In this document: positions 11,813 through 21,444 of the stretch, one piece after another
Numbering within the stretch: the first letter of the stretch is position 1
How the letters are laid out: each line of letters begins with the position of its first letter
NCBI GenBank assembly: GCA_009930155.1
Contig: RZYX01000009.1
Coordinates: forward strand, 1-39,451
DNA: 39,451 bases
DNA from: Clostridia bacterium
Lineage (GTDB): Bacteria > Bacillota_A > Clostridia > Oscillospirales > Acutalibacteraceae
Reading direction: 5' to 3'
Program-made: the position numbers and the translations under genes
The notes under the pieces: model-generated
What the model saw: only the letters and a program-made list of their open reading frames with translations
Databases searched by the model: none
What the model was told of the DNA's origin: nothing

Positions 11813-12907
11813 TTAATCAAGAAAATCCTTAAGCTTTTTGCTACGGCTTGGATGACGGAGTTTACGAAGTGCCTTTGCCTCTATTTGACGAATACGCTCA
11901 CGAGTAACATTAAATTCCCTGCCAACTTCTTCAAGTGTTCTTGGATGCCCATCCTCTAAACCAAAGCGAAGAGAAAGAACCTTTTCCTCTCTTGGTGTTA
12001 AAGTTTTTAAAACATCTCCAAGCTGTTCTTTAAGAAGAAGCATTGATGCAGCATCAGCAGGTGCTAGTGCATCATCATCTGGAATAAAATCACCAAGATG
12101 GCTATCCTCTTCCTCACCAATAGGAGTTTCAAGTGATACTGGTTCCTGTGCAACCCTTAAAATCTCACGAACTTTCTCAACAGACATTTCTAGTTCTATT
12201 GCAATTTCCTCTGCGGTTGGATCTCTTCCGTTTTTATGAAGCAAAAGACTATTAGTCTTTTTAACCTTATTAATAGTTTCAACCATATGAACAGGGATAC
12301 GAATTGTTCTTGCTTGGTCTGCAATTGCTCTTGTAATTGCCTGCCTTATCCACCATGTTGCATAAGTGGAAAACTTAAAGCCTTTTGTATAATCAAATTT
12401 GTCAACAGCTTTTATAAGTCCCAAGTTGCCTTCCTGAATCAAATCAAGAAATTGCATTCCCCTGCCAACATATCTCTTTGCAATACTTACAACAAGTCGA
12501 AGATTTGCCTCTGCTAGCCTTTGCTTTGCATGTTCATCATTCTCTGCAATTCGGATTGCAAGTTCTATTTCTTCCTCTGGAGTCAAAAGTGGCACTCTGC
12601 CAATTTCTTTAAGATAAACCTTCACAGGATCATCCATAGCTATATTCTTTGATGCTTCAACTCCCGCAACATCTGCTGACTTTGGCATTTCAATATCAAA
12701 ACCAGCATTTTCCAGTGCTGCCTCACCAAGGTCATCAATAATTTCGATATTGGAACTTTCAATGGTGTCATAGAGTTTGTCAAGCTCCTCTATATCCAAA
12801 TCCATTTCGATTATAACCTTATCGATTTCATTGGTAGTTAAACGACCACTTGCTTTGCCCTTGTCGAGCAACACCTTTATAGCTGACTTCTTTTCTGTTG
12901 TTTCCAT
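11813..12907 (-). CDS. rpoD: Primary RNA polymerase sigma factor (SigA/RpoD)
   Basis: This housekeeping sigma factor directs RNA polymerase to TTGACA/TATAAT promoters, several of which are visible in this window. It is 364 residues, like B. subtilis SigA. Region 1.1 is at about 5-75 and region 1.2 at 93-125. Regions 2.1-2.4 (133-205) include the nearly invariant [20 protein letters not shown]. Region 3 spans about 208-275. Region 4 (298-355) ends with the helix-turn-helix [20 protein letters not shown]. The start is ATG at 12905-12907. It lies 26 nt after dnaG, in the conserved dnaG-rpoD arrangement. Confidence 0.97.
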   Translation of the reverse strand: METTEKKSAIKVLLDKGKASGRLTTNEIDKVIIEMDLDIEELDKLYDTIESSNIEIIDDLGEAALENAGFDIEMPKSADVAGVEASKNIAMDDPVKVYLKEIGRVPLLTPEEEIELAIRIAENDEHAKQRLAEANLRLVVSIAKRYVGRGMQFLDLIQEGNLGLIKAVDKFDYTKGFKFSTYATWWIRQAITRAIADQARTIRIPVHMVETINKVKKTNSLLLHKNGRDPTAEEIAIELEMSVEKVREILRVAQEPVSLETPIGEEEDSHLGDFIPDDDALAPADAASMLLLKEQLGDVLKTLTPREEKVLSLRFGLEDGHPRTLEEVGREFNVTRERIRQIEAKALRKLRHPSRSKKLKDFLD

Positions 12908-12933
12908 ACTTCACTGTCTCCCTCTTGCACATC

Positions 12934-14697
12934 CTATGTATTTTTGTTAAAAAGCTTTAAAAATTCTTCATTACTTAAATTTACAGGGTTTATGTTGTTA
13001 TTACTATCTTTTTCCCGTTTTAACACATTTATACAATCATCACATTCTGCGATGGTGTTGCTGATTTTTTGCGACTGCATTCCAAGCTTTACTATTCTGC
13101 TCATTTCCTCTGGCGAAAAATATGCTGAAAGGAATATAGCATCTATTGGTAACCCATTAGAAATACGCTGTGATATTTTATCATACACCCTACGATTAAA
13201 GTCTGTAACAAAATCATCTGTTGATACTTTATTCTCAATTTTTTTCAAAAAATCAGGGTTTGTCAATAACGATGATATCAAAACTTCCTCAGCCTTTGCC
13301 GCCTTTAAATTACTTGGTCTTTGCGGATTAACTGCATCCTTTGTTGAAACTATGCCATTCTTAAGCTGGCCAAAATCAACTTTCTGCGTTCGCTTACGCT
13401 CTCTCTTTTCAATATTTGCTACTTCAAGTAAAAGTGCTTCTTTGCTCACACTAAGCTCGTCTGCAAGCCTTGATAAATAAATATCCCGTTCAATTGCTCC
13501 ATTAAGCCTTGCAAGTATAGCCATTGCCTCTTTAAGAAAGTTCATCTTTCCGTCCGATGTGCTAAGATCATAGCGTTCACGCTTTTCAAGAAGTTTGTAT
13601 TCAATATCGTTTGAAGCACCTTCGACTAGTGCTTTAAAACGCTCAGGACCATATTTTTTTATTATTTCATCAGGGTCCTTGCCACCCTCCAGTTTTAAGG
13701 CTCTTATTCTCAAGCCTGTTTTTTCAAACTTAGACATGGCTTTCTGCATTGCTTTTTTGCCTGCCTCATCAGAATCATAAGCAAGTACAACCTCTTCACA
13801 ATAACGAGATACAAGCCGAACCTGTTCATCTGTAAGTGCTGTGCCCAAACCTGCTATGGAATTTGTAAATCCTGCTTGGTGCAAAGAGATAACATCCATA
13901 TACCCTTCTGCCAAAATAAGTTTACCCACATTACCGTTCTTTGCAAAATTAAGTGCAAATAAAGCCTGACTTTTTTTATAAACCAAAGTGTCTGAAGTAT
14001 TTACATATTTAGGCTTTGAATCGTCAAGAACTCTTCCACCAAAAGCAATTATATTACCCCTTAAATCAATTATAGGAACTATTACCCTATGCCTGAAGTT
14101 ATCATAATAATTTATTTTGTCGCCCTTAACGCTCTTTTTAGCAAGGTCAGCTTCATGCAACTCACTTTTTGAATAGCCCTTGCCTGCCATATAATCTATA
14201 AGCTCATGCCAATCATTTGGGGCATATCCAACACCAAAGTGACGAATTGTCTGCATTGTTAGCCCTCGATTAAGAAAATAATCCAGCCCCACCTTGCCTT
14301 TTGGGCCCAGCATATAATTATGAAAAAAGCGTGCAGCCTCTTTATTTATTTCAAGCATACGCCTTCGCTTTTTGTTCATTGTATCATCATAATTATCCTC
14401 TGGCATATTTAGCCCTGCCTGTTCAGCAAGCATTCGCACAGCTTCAACATAGTCCAGCTTTTCTATTTCTCTAATAAAAGTAATTGCATCCCCACCCTTA
14501 CCACAACCAAAACAATAGTAAGACTGCGTGTCTGAATAAACTGTAAAAGACGGAGTATTCTCGCTGTGAAACGGGCAAAGTGCTTTTGAAAGCCTGCCTT
14601 GACGCTTTAAGTCAATATATTTACCGATAAGTTCATCAATATCCGTACGCAACCGTACTTCGTTTAAAAACTCTTCACTTATCGCCAACCGTTTCAC
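12934..14697 (-). CDS. dnaG: DNA primase (GTG start)
   Basis: DnaG synthesises RNA primers at replication forks, working with DnaB. The protein is 587 residues. The N-terminal CHC2 zinc site is C41, H44, C62 and C65. The TOPRIM catalytic residues appear as E264 (LAEGYMD) and D308/D310 (AYDSDEAG). The C-terminal part (about 440-587) is more variable and should hold the helicase-interaction domain. The start is GTG at 14695-14697 behind GGAAG. It lies 26 nt after dgt and just before rpoD, so primer synthesis and the main sigma factor are probably co-expressed; rpsU is not part of this version of the cluster. Confidence 0.97.
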   Translation of the reverse strand: MKRLAISEEFLNEVRLRTDIDELIGKYIDLKRQGRLSKALCPFHSENTPSFTVYSDTQSYYCFGCGKGGDAITFIREIEKLDYVEAVRMLAEQAGLNMPEDNYDDTMNKKRRRMLEINKEAARFFHNYMLGPKGKVGLDYFLNRGLTMQTIRHFGVGYAPNDWHELIDYMAGKGYSKSELHEADLAKKSVKGDKINYYDNFRHRVIVPIIDLRGNIIAFGGRVLDDSKPKYVNTSDTLVYKKSQALFALNFAKNGNVGKLILAEGYMDVISLHQAGFTNSIAGLGTALTDEQVRLVSRYCEEVVLAYDSDEAGKKAMQKAMSKFEKTGLRIRALKLEGGKDPDEIIKKYGPERFKALVEGASNDIEYKLLEKRERYDLSTSDGKMNFLKEAMAILARLNGAIERDIYLSRLADELSVSKEALLLEVANIEKRERKRTQKVDFGQLKNGIVSTKDAVNPQRPSNLKAAKAEEVLISSLLTNPDFLKKIENKVSTDDFVTDFNRRVYDKISQRISNGLPIDAIFLSAYFSPEEMSRIVKLGMQSQKISNTIAECDDCINVLKREKDSNNNINPVNLSNEEFLKLFNKNT

Positions 14698-14723
14698 TTC
14701 CTTTCACTTTTATTACTTTAATA

Positions 14724-15719
14724 TTATGTCCATGCCTGCGGAACAAATAATTCATGATATACCGAAAGTGCATATCTATCTGACATCCCCGCAATATAAT
14801 CACAAGCGGCTCTGTTTGAACCATCTTTTTCACAAATATCAATATAGTCAGGCGGCATATTTTCTGGATTATCTTTAAAAAAGATATACATCCTTTGCAA
14901 AATATTTATCGCCTTTCCTTCTTCGCCCTTGCAAACTGGATTTTTATATACATTTGCAAACATATATGAATGCAGCTCATAAAACGCTGCCTGTATATCA
15001 TCAGACATTTGTATGTCATTTGTACTGTTTAGTATTGTTGACAATACAAGTGTAGATATTCTTTTACTTTTGGTTTCTCCCAAAATGCCTGTCATACTCT
15101 TTGGAATATCGCTCTCCTCAAAAATTCCTGCACGAATTGCATCATCAATATCATGATTTATATATGCTATTTTATCTGCTATTTTTACAACTCTACCCTC
15201 TAAGGTCTGTGCTGGTGTTCCTGTGGTATGGCAAACAATTCCGTCACGAACTTCATATGTAAGATTTAATCCTTTGCCATTCTTCTCAAGAAAATCTACA
15301 ACTCGCAAACTCTGTTCATAGTGTTTAAATCCTCCAGGGTGAACGGCATCAAGTGCACGCTCTCCCGCATGGCCAAAAGGAGTATGCCCCAAATCGTGAC
15401 CAAGGGCAATTGCTTCTGTCAAATCCTCATTAAGTCTAAGTCCTCTTGAAATTGTTCTAGCAATCTGAGAAACCTCAAGAGTGTGAGTTAGCCTTGTTCT
15501 ATAATGATCGCCCTCAGGTGCAAGAAAAACCTGCGTTTTATCCTTAAGGCGTCTAAATGCGTTAGAATGAATAATCCTGTCCCTATCCCTTTGATAGGCT
15601 GTCCTAATTTCGCACTCCTGCTGCTCTGCCTGCCTGCCTTTTGTATTTTTACACAGCATCGCATGGCTTGATAATGTGCTTTCTTCGATTTGCAGTGTGC
15701 GCTCCCTTATGCTTTCCAT
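14724..15719 (-). CDS. dgt: dGTPase-like HD-domain triphosphohydrolase
   Basis: This is an HD-superfamily enzyme of the deoxyguanosinetriphosphate triphosphohydrolase-like group, which cleaves dNTPs to deoxynucleosides plus triphosphate. The metal-binding HD residues are visible: H79 (RTRLTHT), H108-D109 (GHDLGHTPFGHAGE) and D190 (INHDIDD). At 331 residues it belongs to the short type-2 class, not the roughly 500-residue E. coli Dgt, so its substrate preference is uncertain. The start is ATG at 15717-15719 behind GGGGG. Sitting directly before dnaG, it plausibly ties dNTP pool control to replication. Confidence 0.93.
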   Translation of the reverse strand: MESIRERTLQIEESTLSSHAMLCKNTKGRQAEQQECEIRTAYQRDRDRIIHSNAFRRLKDKTQVFLAPEGDHYRTRLTHTLEVSQIARTISRGLRLNEDLTEAIALGHDLGHTPFGHAGERALDAVHPGGFKHYEQSLRVVDFLEKNGKGLNLTYEVRDGIVCHTTGTPAQTLEGRVVKIADKIAYINHDIDDAIRAGIFEESDIPKSMTGILGETKSKRISTLVLSTILNSTNDIQMSDDIQAAFYELHSYMFANVYKNPVCKGEEGKAINILQRMYIFFKDNPENMPPDYIDICEKDGSNRAACDYIAGMSDRYALSVYHELFVPQAWT

Positions 15720-15768
15720 CTAAACGCCCCCTACTTATGTTATACGACAAAAAAATCAAAAACCCTTT

Positions 15769-17007
15769 TTATTTTTGTTTTCTTAAAATAGAACCCATTG
15801 GGATATTATGTTTGCACTCAAAAGATACTGTCGCCATAGGGTGCGGAGCATCTTCAATTTTTTCGCCCTTATCATCTCTCAAGTCGCTCACTTTAATTAT
15901 ATATGGCTTTTGGTTTGGAGTTAAAACCTCAAGCTCATCTCCATCAAATAATTTGTTGCGTTGTTCCACAGTTAATCGCTCACCGTCACATGATACTACA
16001 TTTGCGATTATGTCCCATTCCCTCTTATAAATGCCGTCATAATATATTTGTGCATCCTCATTAGGATGACCAAAATAAAAACCTGTGCAATAATCTCTAT
16101 AACTTATTTTTACCATTTCATCTATTATCCACTGCTTCGGCTTATAGTCTGGCGAAGGATTATTATTGTAGCCGTCAATTGCAGCCCTATATGCGTTTGT
16201 TACTACTGAAGTATAATAAGCAGACTTTGCTCTACCCTCTATTTTAAAGCTTGTAATTCCAGCTTTTATAAGTTCTGGAACATGCTCAATCATACACATA
16301 TCACGGGCGTTCATTATATATGTTCCATCTTTATCATCTGAAATCTCAAAATACTGCCCTGGGCGTTTTTCTTCAACTAAATGATATTTCCAGCGGCACG
16401 GTTGAGAACAATCTCCCCTGTTTGAATCCCTGCCTGTAAGATAATTTGAAAGCAAACATCTGCCAGAAAAAGAAACACACATAGCACCATGAACAAAACA
16501 TTCTATTTCTAAATCACTTGGTGTTTTTGCTCTGATTTGTGCTATATCTTCCATAGATAATTCACGAGCAGTAACTATTCTTTTTGCGCCCATATTATAA
16601 AATGCATTTGCCGTTTCATAGTTTACTATCCCAGCTTGTGTAGAAATATGAACATCAACATTTGGTGCATATTTTTTTGCCATATTCAAAACACCTAAAT
16701 CGGCAATTATAAGTCCATCTATTTCGCAACTCTGTGCATATTCCAAAAACTGTGGTAATTCACAAATTTCATTATTCCGTGGCAATGTGTTACAAGTAAG
16801 GTAAACTTTAACTCCTCTGCCGTGACACATTTCAACTGCATCTTTCAACTGTTCGTTATTAAAATTGCCAGGAGCAGCACGCATACCAAAATTTGTTCCA
16901 CCAAGATAAACTGCATCTGCACCATATTCAACTGCCGCAAGCAGCCTTTCTCCATCACCAGCAGGAGCAAGTAATTCGGGATTTGCTGTTTTAATTCTTT
17001 TACTCAA
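15769..17007 (-). CDS. U32-family tRNA hydroxylation protein (TrhP/YrrO-like; TTG start)
   Basis: This protein is annotated historically as peptidase U32. Characterised relatives such as TrhP hydroxylate U34 of tRNAs (ho5U) with prephenate dependence and carry an iron-sulfur cluster. It is 412 residues. A barrel-like N-terminus (ELLAPAGDGERLLAAVEYGADAVYLG) precedes the U32 signature at about 168-187. Candidate cluster cysteines are C170, C177, C184, C200 and C204. A beta-rich C-terminal domain follows from about 330. The start is TTG at 17005-17007 behind GGAGAG. It lies 12 nt after mltG, matching the B. subtilis yrrL (mltG) - yrrN/yrrO neighbourhood; only one U32 gene is present here. Confidence 0.88.
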   Translation of the reverse strand: MSKRIKTANPELLAPAGDGERLLAAVEYGADAVYLGGTNFGMRAAPGNFNNEQLKDAVEMCHGRGVKVYLTCNTLPRNNEICELPQFLEYAQSCEIDGLIIADLGVLNMAKKYAPNVDVHISTQAGIVNYETANAFYNMGAKRIVTARELSMEDIAQIRAKTPSDLEIECFVHGAMCVSFSGRCLLSNYLTGRDSNRGDCSQPCRWKYHLVEEKRPGQYFEISDDKDGTYIMNARDMCMIEHVPELIKAGITSFKIEGRAKSAYYTSVVTNAYRAAIDGYNNNPSPDYKPKQWIIDEMVKISYRDYCTGFYFGHPNEDAQIYYDGIYKREWDIIANVVSCDGERLTVEQRNKLFDGDELEVLTPNQKPYIIKVSDLRDDKGEKIEDAPHPMATVSFECKHNIPMGSILRKQK

Positions 17008-17019
17008 AACGCTCTCTCC

Positions 17020-18468
17020 TTAATCTGTTGATGTTAGTTCTGCTTTAATTTTATTTTGATTGTGTTCCATCAATGTTTTTGCTAGATAAAGCTCTTTGGT
17101 TTCTGTATTGTGACAGAAATAGTAATAATCTGTATCTGCTGGATAGAGTGCAGCCTCAATTGCTTTTGCACCTGGATTACATATAGCACCCACAGGAAGT
17201 CCTGTTAGATTATAAGTGTTGTACCTTAACAAGTAAGTGTCATACTGTGATGAGTCAACACCGTAACGTATGCAGTTTGTCACATAACTTGCAGTTGCAT
17301 CACTTTGAAGTGACGGGAAGTTTGATGGGTTATTAAGCCTATTATGAAATACAGATGATATATATTTCATTTGTTCTTGTGAACCCGCTTCTTTTTGAAT
17401 TATTGATGCAAGAGTTATAACCTCGTCTACACTCATTCCAAGCTCTTTTGCCCTTGCGTCATATTCATCTGTCCACTCTTCATCAAATCGTTTTAACATT
17501 GTTCTAATTACATTGCTTGGATTATCTCCAACAAAAAACTCGTAGGTATCTGGGAAAAGATATCCTTCCAAATTGTGATATTTATCCTTTTCGCCTTTTA
17601 CCTCGTTTACAAAATCATAGTCAAACATTGCTTGATCAAGATTTTCATAAAATGCTTGTGTTGTGCAAACATCATTTTTCATAAGCCTTTCAGCTATTTT
17701 ATCAATCGTCCAACCCTCAGGGAATGAAAGCGTAATTGTCTTTGCCTCTTTTGTTTCCTGCATTTCTGTAAGCATTTTTTCAACACCCATATCAGGTCTA
17801 AGGTAATAAACTCCAGCTAAATATTCTGGATTTGCTTCTCTCAGTCCCAATGTAAAGCTCATAAACGAACGACAAAACAAGCCGTTTTTTATTAGGCCTT
17901 CTTTATCTAGTATTTTAATTATTTGTCCAGTTTCCGCCTTTTCTGGAACTGTTACAGTTATAACTTTATTATCTCCGCTAAACGCCAATATGTCATTAAT
18001 GCAAGACATTGTCCAAGCAGAAAGTGCAATAGAAATTGCAAACAATATTGCAATATAAATTGCAACTGACTTTTTTTCTTCTTTTGTCATATTATTTTTT
18101 GATTTTTTGCCATTTGCATTTCGCTGTGAAGGTCTTGTATTAATTGAATTATTGGAAAATGATTCCCCTTGTAAATTATTTGTATTTGTACGATCAGAAA
18201 AATAAATTTCGCCATTATACCTTGGAGCTTTATCATCGTCAATATGTTCATAGCTATCTTCTTCGGCAGAAGGATTGTAACTCGGTGATGTCAAATCATC
18301 ATCAAAAAATTTTGATAAATTTAATTTTTCTTGTTGCTGATGGTTTGGTTCAGAAGTAGGTTCGGGCATTATATTTTGTTCTGAGTTTGAAACTTCATAA
18401 CGCTTTAAAAGCTGTTCAAACTCATCACTATTGCCAAATCGACCCTTCCCTGTATCATTATTTTTCAT
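17020..18468 (-). CDS. mltG: Endolytic murein transglycosylase MltG
   Basis: MltG is a membrane-anchored lytic transglycosylase that cuts nascent glycan strands and helps terminate them. From ATG at 18466-18468 (GGAGG 8 nt upstream; a TTG immediately before is in frame) it is 482 residues. It has a long polar, N/S/D-rich cytoplasmic N-tail (1-130) and one membrane segment (about 135-157). A LysM-like region follows, then the YceG catalytic domain with NLEGYLFPDTYEF (299-311) and the catalytic glutamate E360 in ASIIQKEAG. The disordered tail is longer than in E. coli but common in Firmicutes. It is in an operon with the U32 gene. Confidence 0.95.
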   Translation of the reverse strand: MKNNDTGKGRFGNSDEFEQLLKRYEVSNSEQNIMPEPTSEPNHQQQEKLNLSKFFDDDLTSPSYNPSAEEDSYEHIDDDKAPRYNGEIYFSDRTNTNNLQGESFSNNSINTRPSQRNANGKKSKNNMTKEEKKSVAIYIAILFAISIALSAWTMSCINDILAFSGDNKVITVTVPEKAETGQIIKILDKEGLIKNGLFCRSFMSFTLGLREANPEYLAGVYYLRPDMGVEKMLTEMQETKEAKTITLSFPEGWTIDKIAERLMKNDVCTTQAFYENLDQAMFDYDFVNEVKGEKDKYHNLEGYLFPDTYEFFVGDNPSNVIRTMLKRFDEEWTDEYDARAKELGMSVDEVITLASIIQKEAGSQEQMKYISSVFHNRLNNPSNFPSLQSDATASYVTNCIRYGVDSSQYDTYLLRYNTYNLTGLPVGAICNPGAKAIEAALYPADTDYYYFCHNTETKELYLAKTLMEHNQNKIKAELTSTD

Positions 18469-18534
18469 CAAACAATCCTCCGTGTTATGTTAATTCCTGT
18501 CTAAACCTCTAGAAACAATACAAGCGCTATTTAC

Positions 18535-19119
18535 TCAATTTGATTGTATTATATTTTTTTCTGTAACTATTGAAGATACCCTCTTGTCAAATCTGCCATG
18601 TGGCAACTTATCACACACACAAAACGAATAACATATACCAATTATTCTTCCTCTAAAGTTGCTTAAAAATTTATCATAATAACCTTTGCCATATCCAAGC
18701 CTGTACCCACTTTTATCAAAAGTTAAGGCAGGAACGATGCAAACACCTTTTGATAAATCCTCAAGTTTCTCGCACCTATCCTTTATTGGTTCTAGCACAC
18801 CAAAGCTACCTATTTCTAAATCATCAAGTGATTTTATAATATAAAAGTCCATATCCCTTGTGTTTTCGACACATCTTGGAGCTGCAACTTTTTTTCCATC
18901 ATTAAGTGCATATTGTATTAACTTTTTTGTATCCACCTCTGAACCTATTGAAACATAGGTAAGTAAAACTTCCTCTTCTCTATAAGACCACAACTGTGTA
19001 ATTTTACGAATTATCTTTTCATCCAGAACACTTTTTTCATCTTCTGGTACGCTATCACGCAAAAGCCTATATTGTTTTCGTAGCTCTGATTTTTCCTGCC
19101 GAATATCTTTTATATGCAT
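18535..19119 (-). CDS. 5-formyltetrahydrofolate cyclo-ligase
   Basis: This enzyme converts 5-formyl-THF to 5,10-methenyl-THF using ATP and so returns stored folate to one-carbon metabolism. It is 194 residues, normal for the family. The nucleotide/folate signature VPALTFDKSGYRLGYGKGYYD is at about 129-149, and an N-terminal basic helix carries KSELRKQYR. The start is ATG at 19117-19119 with GGGAG 8 nt upstream. It overlaps the end of the DJ-1-like gene by 10 nt, pointing to translational coupling. Folate supply fits with the nearby tmk and ThyX. Confidence 0.94.
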   Translation of the reverse strand: MHIKDIRQEKSELRKQYRLLRDSVPEDEKSVLDEKIIRKITQLWSYREEEVLLTYVSIGSEVDTKKLIQYALNDGKKVAAPRCVENTRDMDFYIIKSLDDLEIGSFGVLEPIKDRCEKLEDLSKGVCIVPALTFDKSGYRLGYGKGYYDKFLSNFRGRIIGICYSFCVCDKLPHGRFDKRVSSIVTEKNIIQSN

Positions 19120-19652
19120 TGCATTGACTCCCTGATATAAATAGACTTCTCTTCACTGTCAAGTGCTTTTACAATTTCAAGCCCAAAATCAATTGCTGCT
19201 CCCGCTCCCTTTGCTGTGATAAAATTACCATCTTTGCAAACTGCTTCTTCTTGCAAAATTGCACCTTTAAGTTCACCTTCAAAACCTGGGTAGCAAACTG
19301 CTTTTTTCCCATTTAAAAGTCCCATTGAACCAAGTATTGATGGTGCTGCACAAATAGCACAAATTAATATATTGTTTTGTACTGCAAAATTTAAAAAACT
19401 TATGACTACTTCAGAATTCTTTAAATTTGTTGTTCCAGGCATACCACCCGGAAGAATTACAGCCGATATATCATCATCTGTACTTACACGACAATCACAT
19501 AAGTCGGACTCTATTTTTATTCCATGAGAGCCTGTTACAGTCTTATCGCCCACACCTACTGTTTTAAACTCTAATCCAGCACGAATTAAAACATCTGCTG
19601 TTGCTATTGCTTCTGTTTCCTCAAATCCATCTGCAAGGAACATATAAATCAT
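19110..19652 (-). CDS. DJ-1/PfpI family protein
   Basis: This member of the DJ-1 superfamily has relatives reported as glyoxalase/deglycase-like, chaperone or stress-related; the exact role here is unknown. It is 180 residues. The nucleophile elbow is ICAAP with C101 (C98 is nearby), and the supporting acid is E14 in FEETEAI (equal to human DJ-1 E18). VILPGGMPG (about 65-73) is also typical. The start is ATG at 19650-19652 with GGAG 10 nt upstream. It overlaps the folate cyclo-ligase gene by 10 nt. Confidence 0.93.
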   Translation of the reverse strand: MIYMFLADGFEETEAIATADVLIRAGLEFKTVGVGDKTVTGSHGIKIESDLCDCRVSTDDDISAVILPGGMPGTTNLKNSEVVISFLNFAVQNNILICAICAAPSILGSMGLLNGKKAVCYPGFEGELKGAILQEEAVCKDGNFITAKGAGAAIDFGLEIVKALDSEEKSIYIRESMQCI

Positions 19653-19703
19653 GAAAATATCACTCCTTATTAAATAAAGCGAATTAACCAGAAACCGTCA
19701 CCC

Positions 19704-20552
19704 TTAACCTAATGATACGCCAATATATGCATTCTTCATTTTTTTTAATGCCTCGCCCGCATTATCATTAAGTGGTTTTGTCATACCAACATTAATTATT
19801 TTTTTATCTTCAGTTGACAGCGGAAAATCCACAGGAAAATTGAACACAAAATGCTTTGCATCTTCTTTTTGTAAAAGAAGATAAAAAATCTCGCATATAT
19901 TACCCATTGAGCAAAGCTCTTTTACATACAGTGTATCTTTACCCTTTGTATACATCGCATAGCCCCTGCTTGTAGAAACCATTGAACCGTGTGTATAAAT
20001 ATGCTCCTGAACAGCATAATCCAGTGCACTAGAACCCCAGTTAAGAAAATCATATGGAGCAAGTGCAATCTGACGAATTTTTGAAAAATCAAGTTCATCG
20101 CTTGGATCTGCCTTTTTCATAACTGTAAAAAGCTGTTTTCGTGAAAGGGTAATGCTCTTTTTATAAAATGCAATCTCAAAACCAAACTTTGCATAATAAT
20201 CAAACAAATAATCTTCCGCAGGAACAAGTGTAATAAAATCCACATTTCTCTGCTTTGCAACCTCTACACCTTTTTCGATAAGCTGTGCCATATAGCCACG
20301 ACCCCTATACTTGGGCAAAGTTGCGGCAGCGTAAAGGTAAAATGTGCTATATCCTCTACCCTTGATTACGGTCTGTGCCTCCAAAAAGAAATACATTGCA
20401 ACAACAACGCCTTGCTCACGATAAACAAGAGTATTCTCGGGTTTAAACATTGCATCCCAAAACTGCTTTATATAACTATCTGTATCAGAAAAACTTATAC
20501 GCCAAACTTTTGCTATATCTTCATAATCTTGTTGTTTTGCAAAGTCAACCAT
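19704..20552 (-). CDS. GNAT-family N-acetyltransferase
   Basis: A two-part protein of 282 residues from ATG at 20550-20552, which has GAGG about 9 nt upstream; the open frame upstream overlaps the previous gene. The N-terminal half is a GNAT domain with the acetyl-CoA loop KYRGRGYM (81-88) preceded by a beta strand (YLYAAATLP), and FDYYAKFGFE later. The C-terminal third resembles the extra sterol-carrier-like domain of Eis-type proteins, but I cannot confirm that. The substrate is unknown. It follows the DUF2156 gene with only 4 nt between stop and start; GNAT and DUF2156 genes are often neighbours in Clostridia. Confidence 0.85.
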   Translation of the reverse strand: MVDFAKQQDYEDIAKVWRISFSDTDSYIKQFWDAMFKPENTLVYREQGVVVAMYFFLEAQTVIKGRGYSTFYLYAAATLPKYRGRGYMAQLIEKGVEVAKQRNVDFITLVPAEDYLFDYYAKFGFEIAFYKKSITLSRKQLFTVMKKADPSDELDFSKIRQIALAPYDFLNWGSSALDYAVQEHIYTHGSMVSTSRGYAMYTKGKDTLYVKELCSMGNICEIFYLLLQKEDAKHFVFNFPVDFPLSTEDKKIINVGMTKPLNDNAGEALKKMKNAYIGVSLG

Positions 20553-20556
20553 AAAT

Positions 20557-21444
20557 TTATCCCTCAAAAACTGCTCTATATTTTTTTACAAGCATTACAG
20601 GATTATAGGAAAGTTTTGCTCTGCGAAGACCTTCTATCCCTAAATCCTCTTCCCTGTTTACAAACTCATATTCACTCAAAGAGTTTTTTGCAAACTCCCT
20701 ATTTATTATTGGATATGCACCCCTAATATCTGAAAAAGCCTTTTCGATATGGGTACAAAAAGTATTGTCGTTTAATCTTTCGCCCACTGTGTAAGCTACA
20801 ACCTCGCCATTTGCCCTTATTAGACCGCCTTTTAAGCTAAGCTGCTCATAATTATCAAACGCTCTTATTATTGCTATCTCTTCTTTGCTCATTCCATCAG
20901 GGTTTCTTTCGCTATTTTCAAGTTCCCATTTGTGATTCATTTCTATGCACTCTTGAATATTACCCCTGTTTATCTCTTCATAGCTCCAATCATAGTTTTT
21001 TTCAAAGTACGATATATGGTTGCGTTTAGAATGAAATTTTTTGCCAGCAAGAGTTGCAAGTTCCTCCACAGAGTATAAATAGTCAAAATTGTGTCGGCTT
21101 TCTATAAAACTAAATTTGCCAGGCAAAAGTTTCTCAAGCATATCCTTTTCGCCCTCAGATATAGCGTAAAGTTCCAAATTGTGCCCTTGAGAGTTTGCTT
21201 CTTCAAGAAGATTGCTAATGCATTTGGTAAAATCACCGTCACCCTTTGGAATTGAATATGATGGCTTTGCATCTGTTGAGCGACAAACAAAAAAATGCTC
21301 ACACATTGAAATCTCAGTGCCATAAATCGTGCTCCACATATAAATATTGCCAAAGCAGAATTCGCATGTTGTCTGCCTTACTTTTGAAAGTATTTCTTCT
21401 ATCCTCTGTTTATCTGAAATAAGAGGTTCTCTAAAATCTCTCAT
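20557..21444 (-). CDS. DUF2156 (LPG-synthase C-terminal-like) protein
   Basis: This soluble protein of the DUF2156 family is related to the aminoacyl-transferring C-terminal domain of lysylphosphatidylglycerol synthase (MprF), here without any membrane domain. It is 295 residues and contains the typical GKKFHSKRNHISYFEKNY stretch and a late EFVNREEDLGIEGLRRAK motif. The GNAT-like fold suggests transfer of an acyl or aminoacyl group, but the substrate is unknown. The start is ATG at 21442-21444 with GGAGG 7 nt upstream. The ATG overlaps the tmk stop as TGATG, indicating tight coupling to tmk. Confidence 0.88.
   Translation of the reverse strand: MRDFREPLISDKQRIEEILSKVRQTTCEFCFGNIYMWSTIYGTEISMCEHFFVCRSTDAKPSYSIPKGDGDFTKCISNLLEEANSQGHNLELYAISEGEKDMLEKLLPGKFSFIESRHNFDYLYSVEELATLAGKKFHSKRNHISYFEKNYDWSYEEINRGNIQECIEMNHKWELENSERNPDGMSKEEIAIIRAFDNYEQLSLKGGLIRANGEVVAYTVGERLNDNTFCTHIEKAFSDIRGAYPIINREFAKNSLSEYEFVNREEDLGIEGLRRAKLSYNPVMLVKKYRAVFEG

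Noticed and set aside
12944..13480. Plus-strand frame of 178 codons opposite dnaG
   Set aside because: It is a shadow of the dnaG C-terminal region with no independent coding signs.
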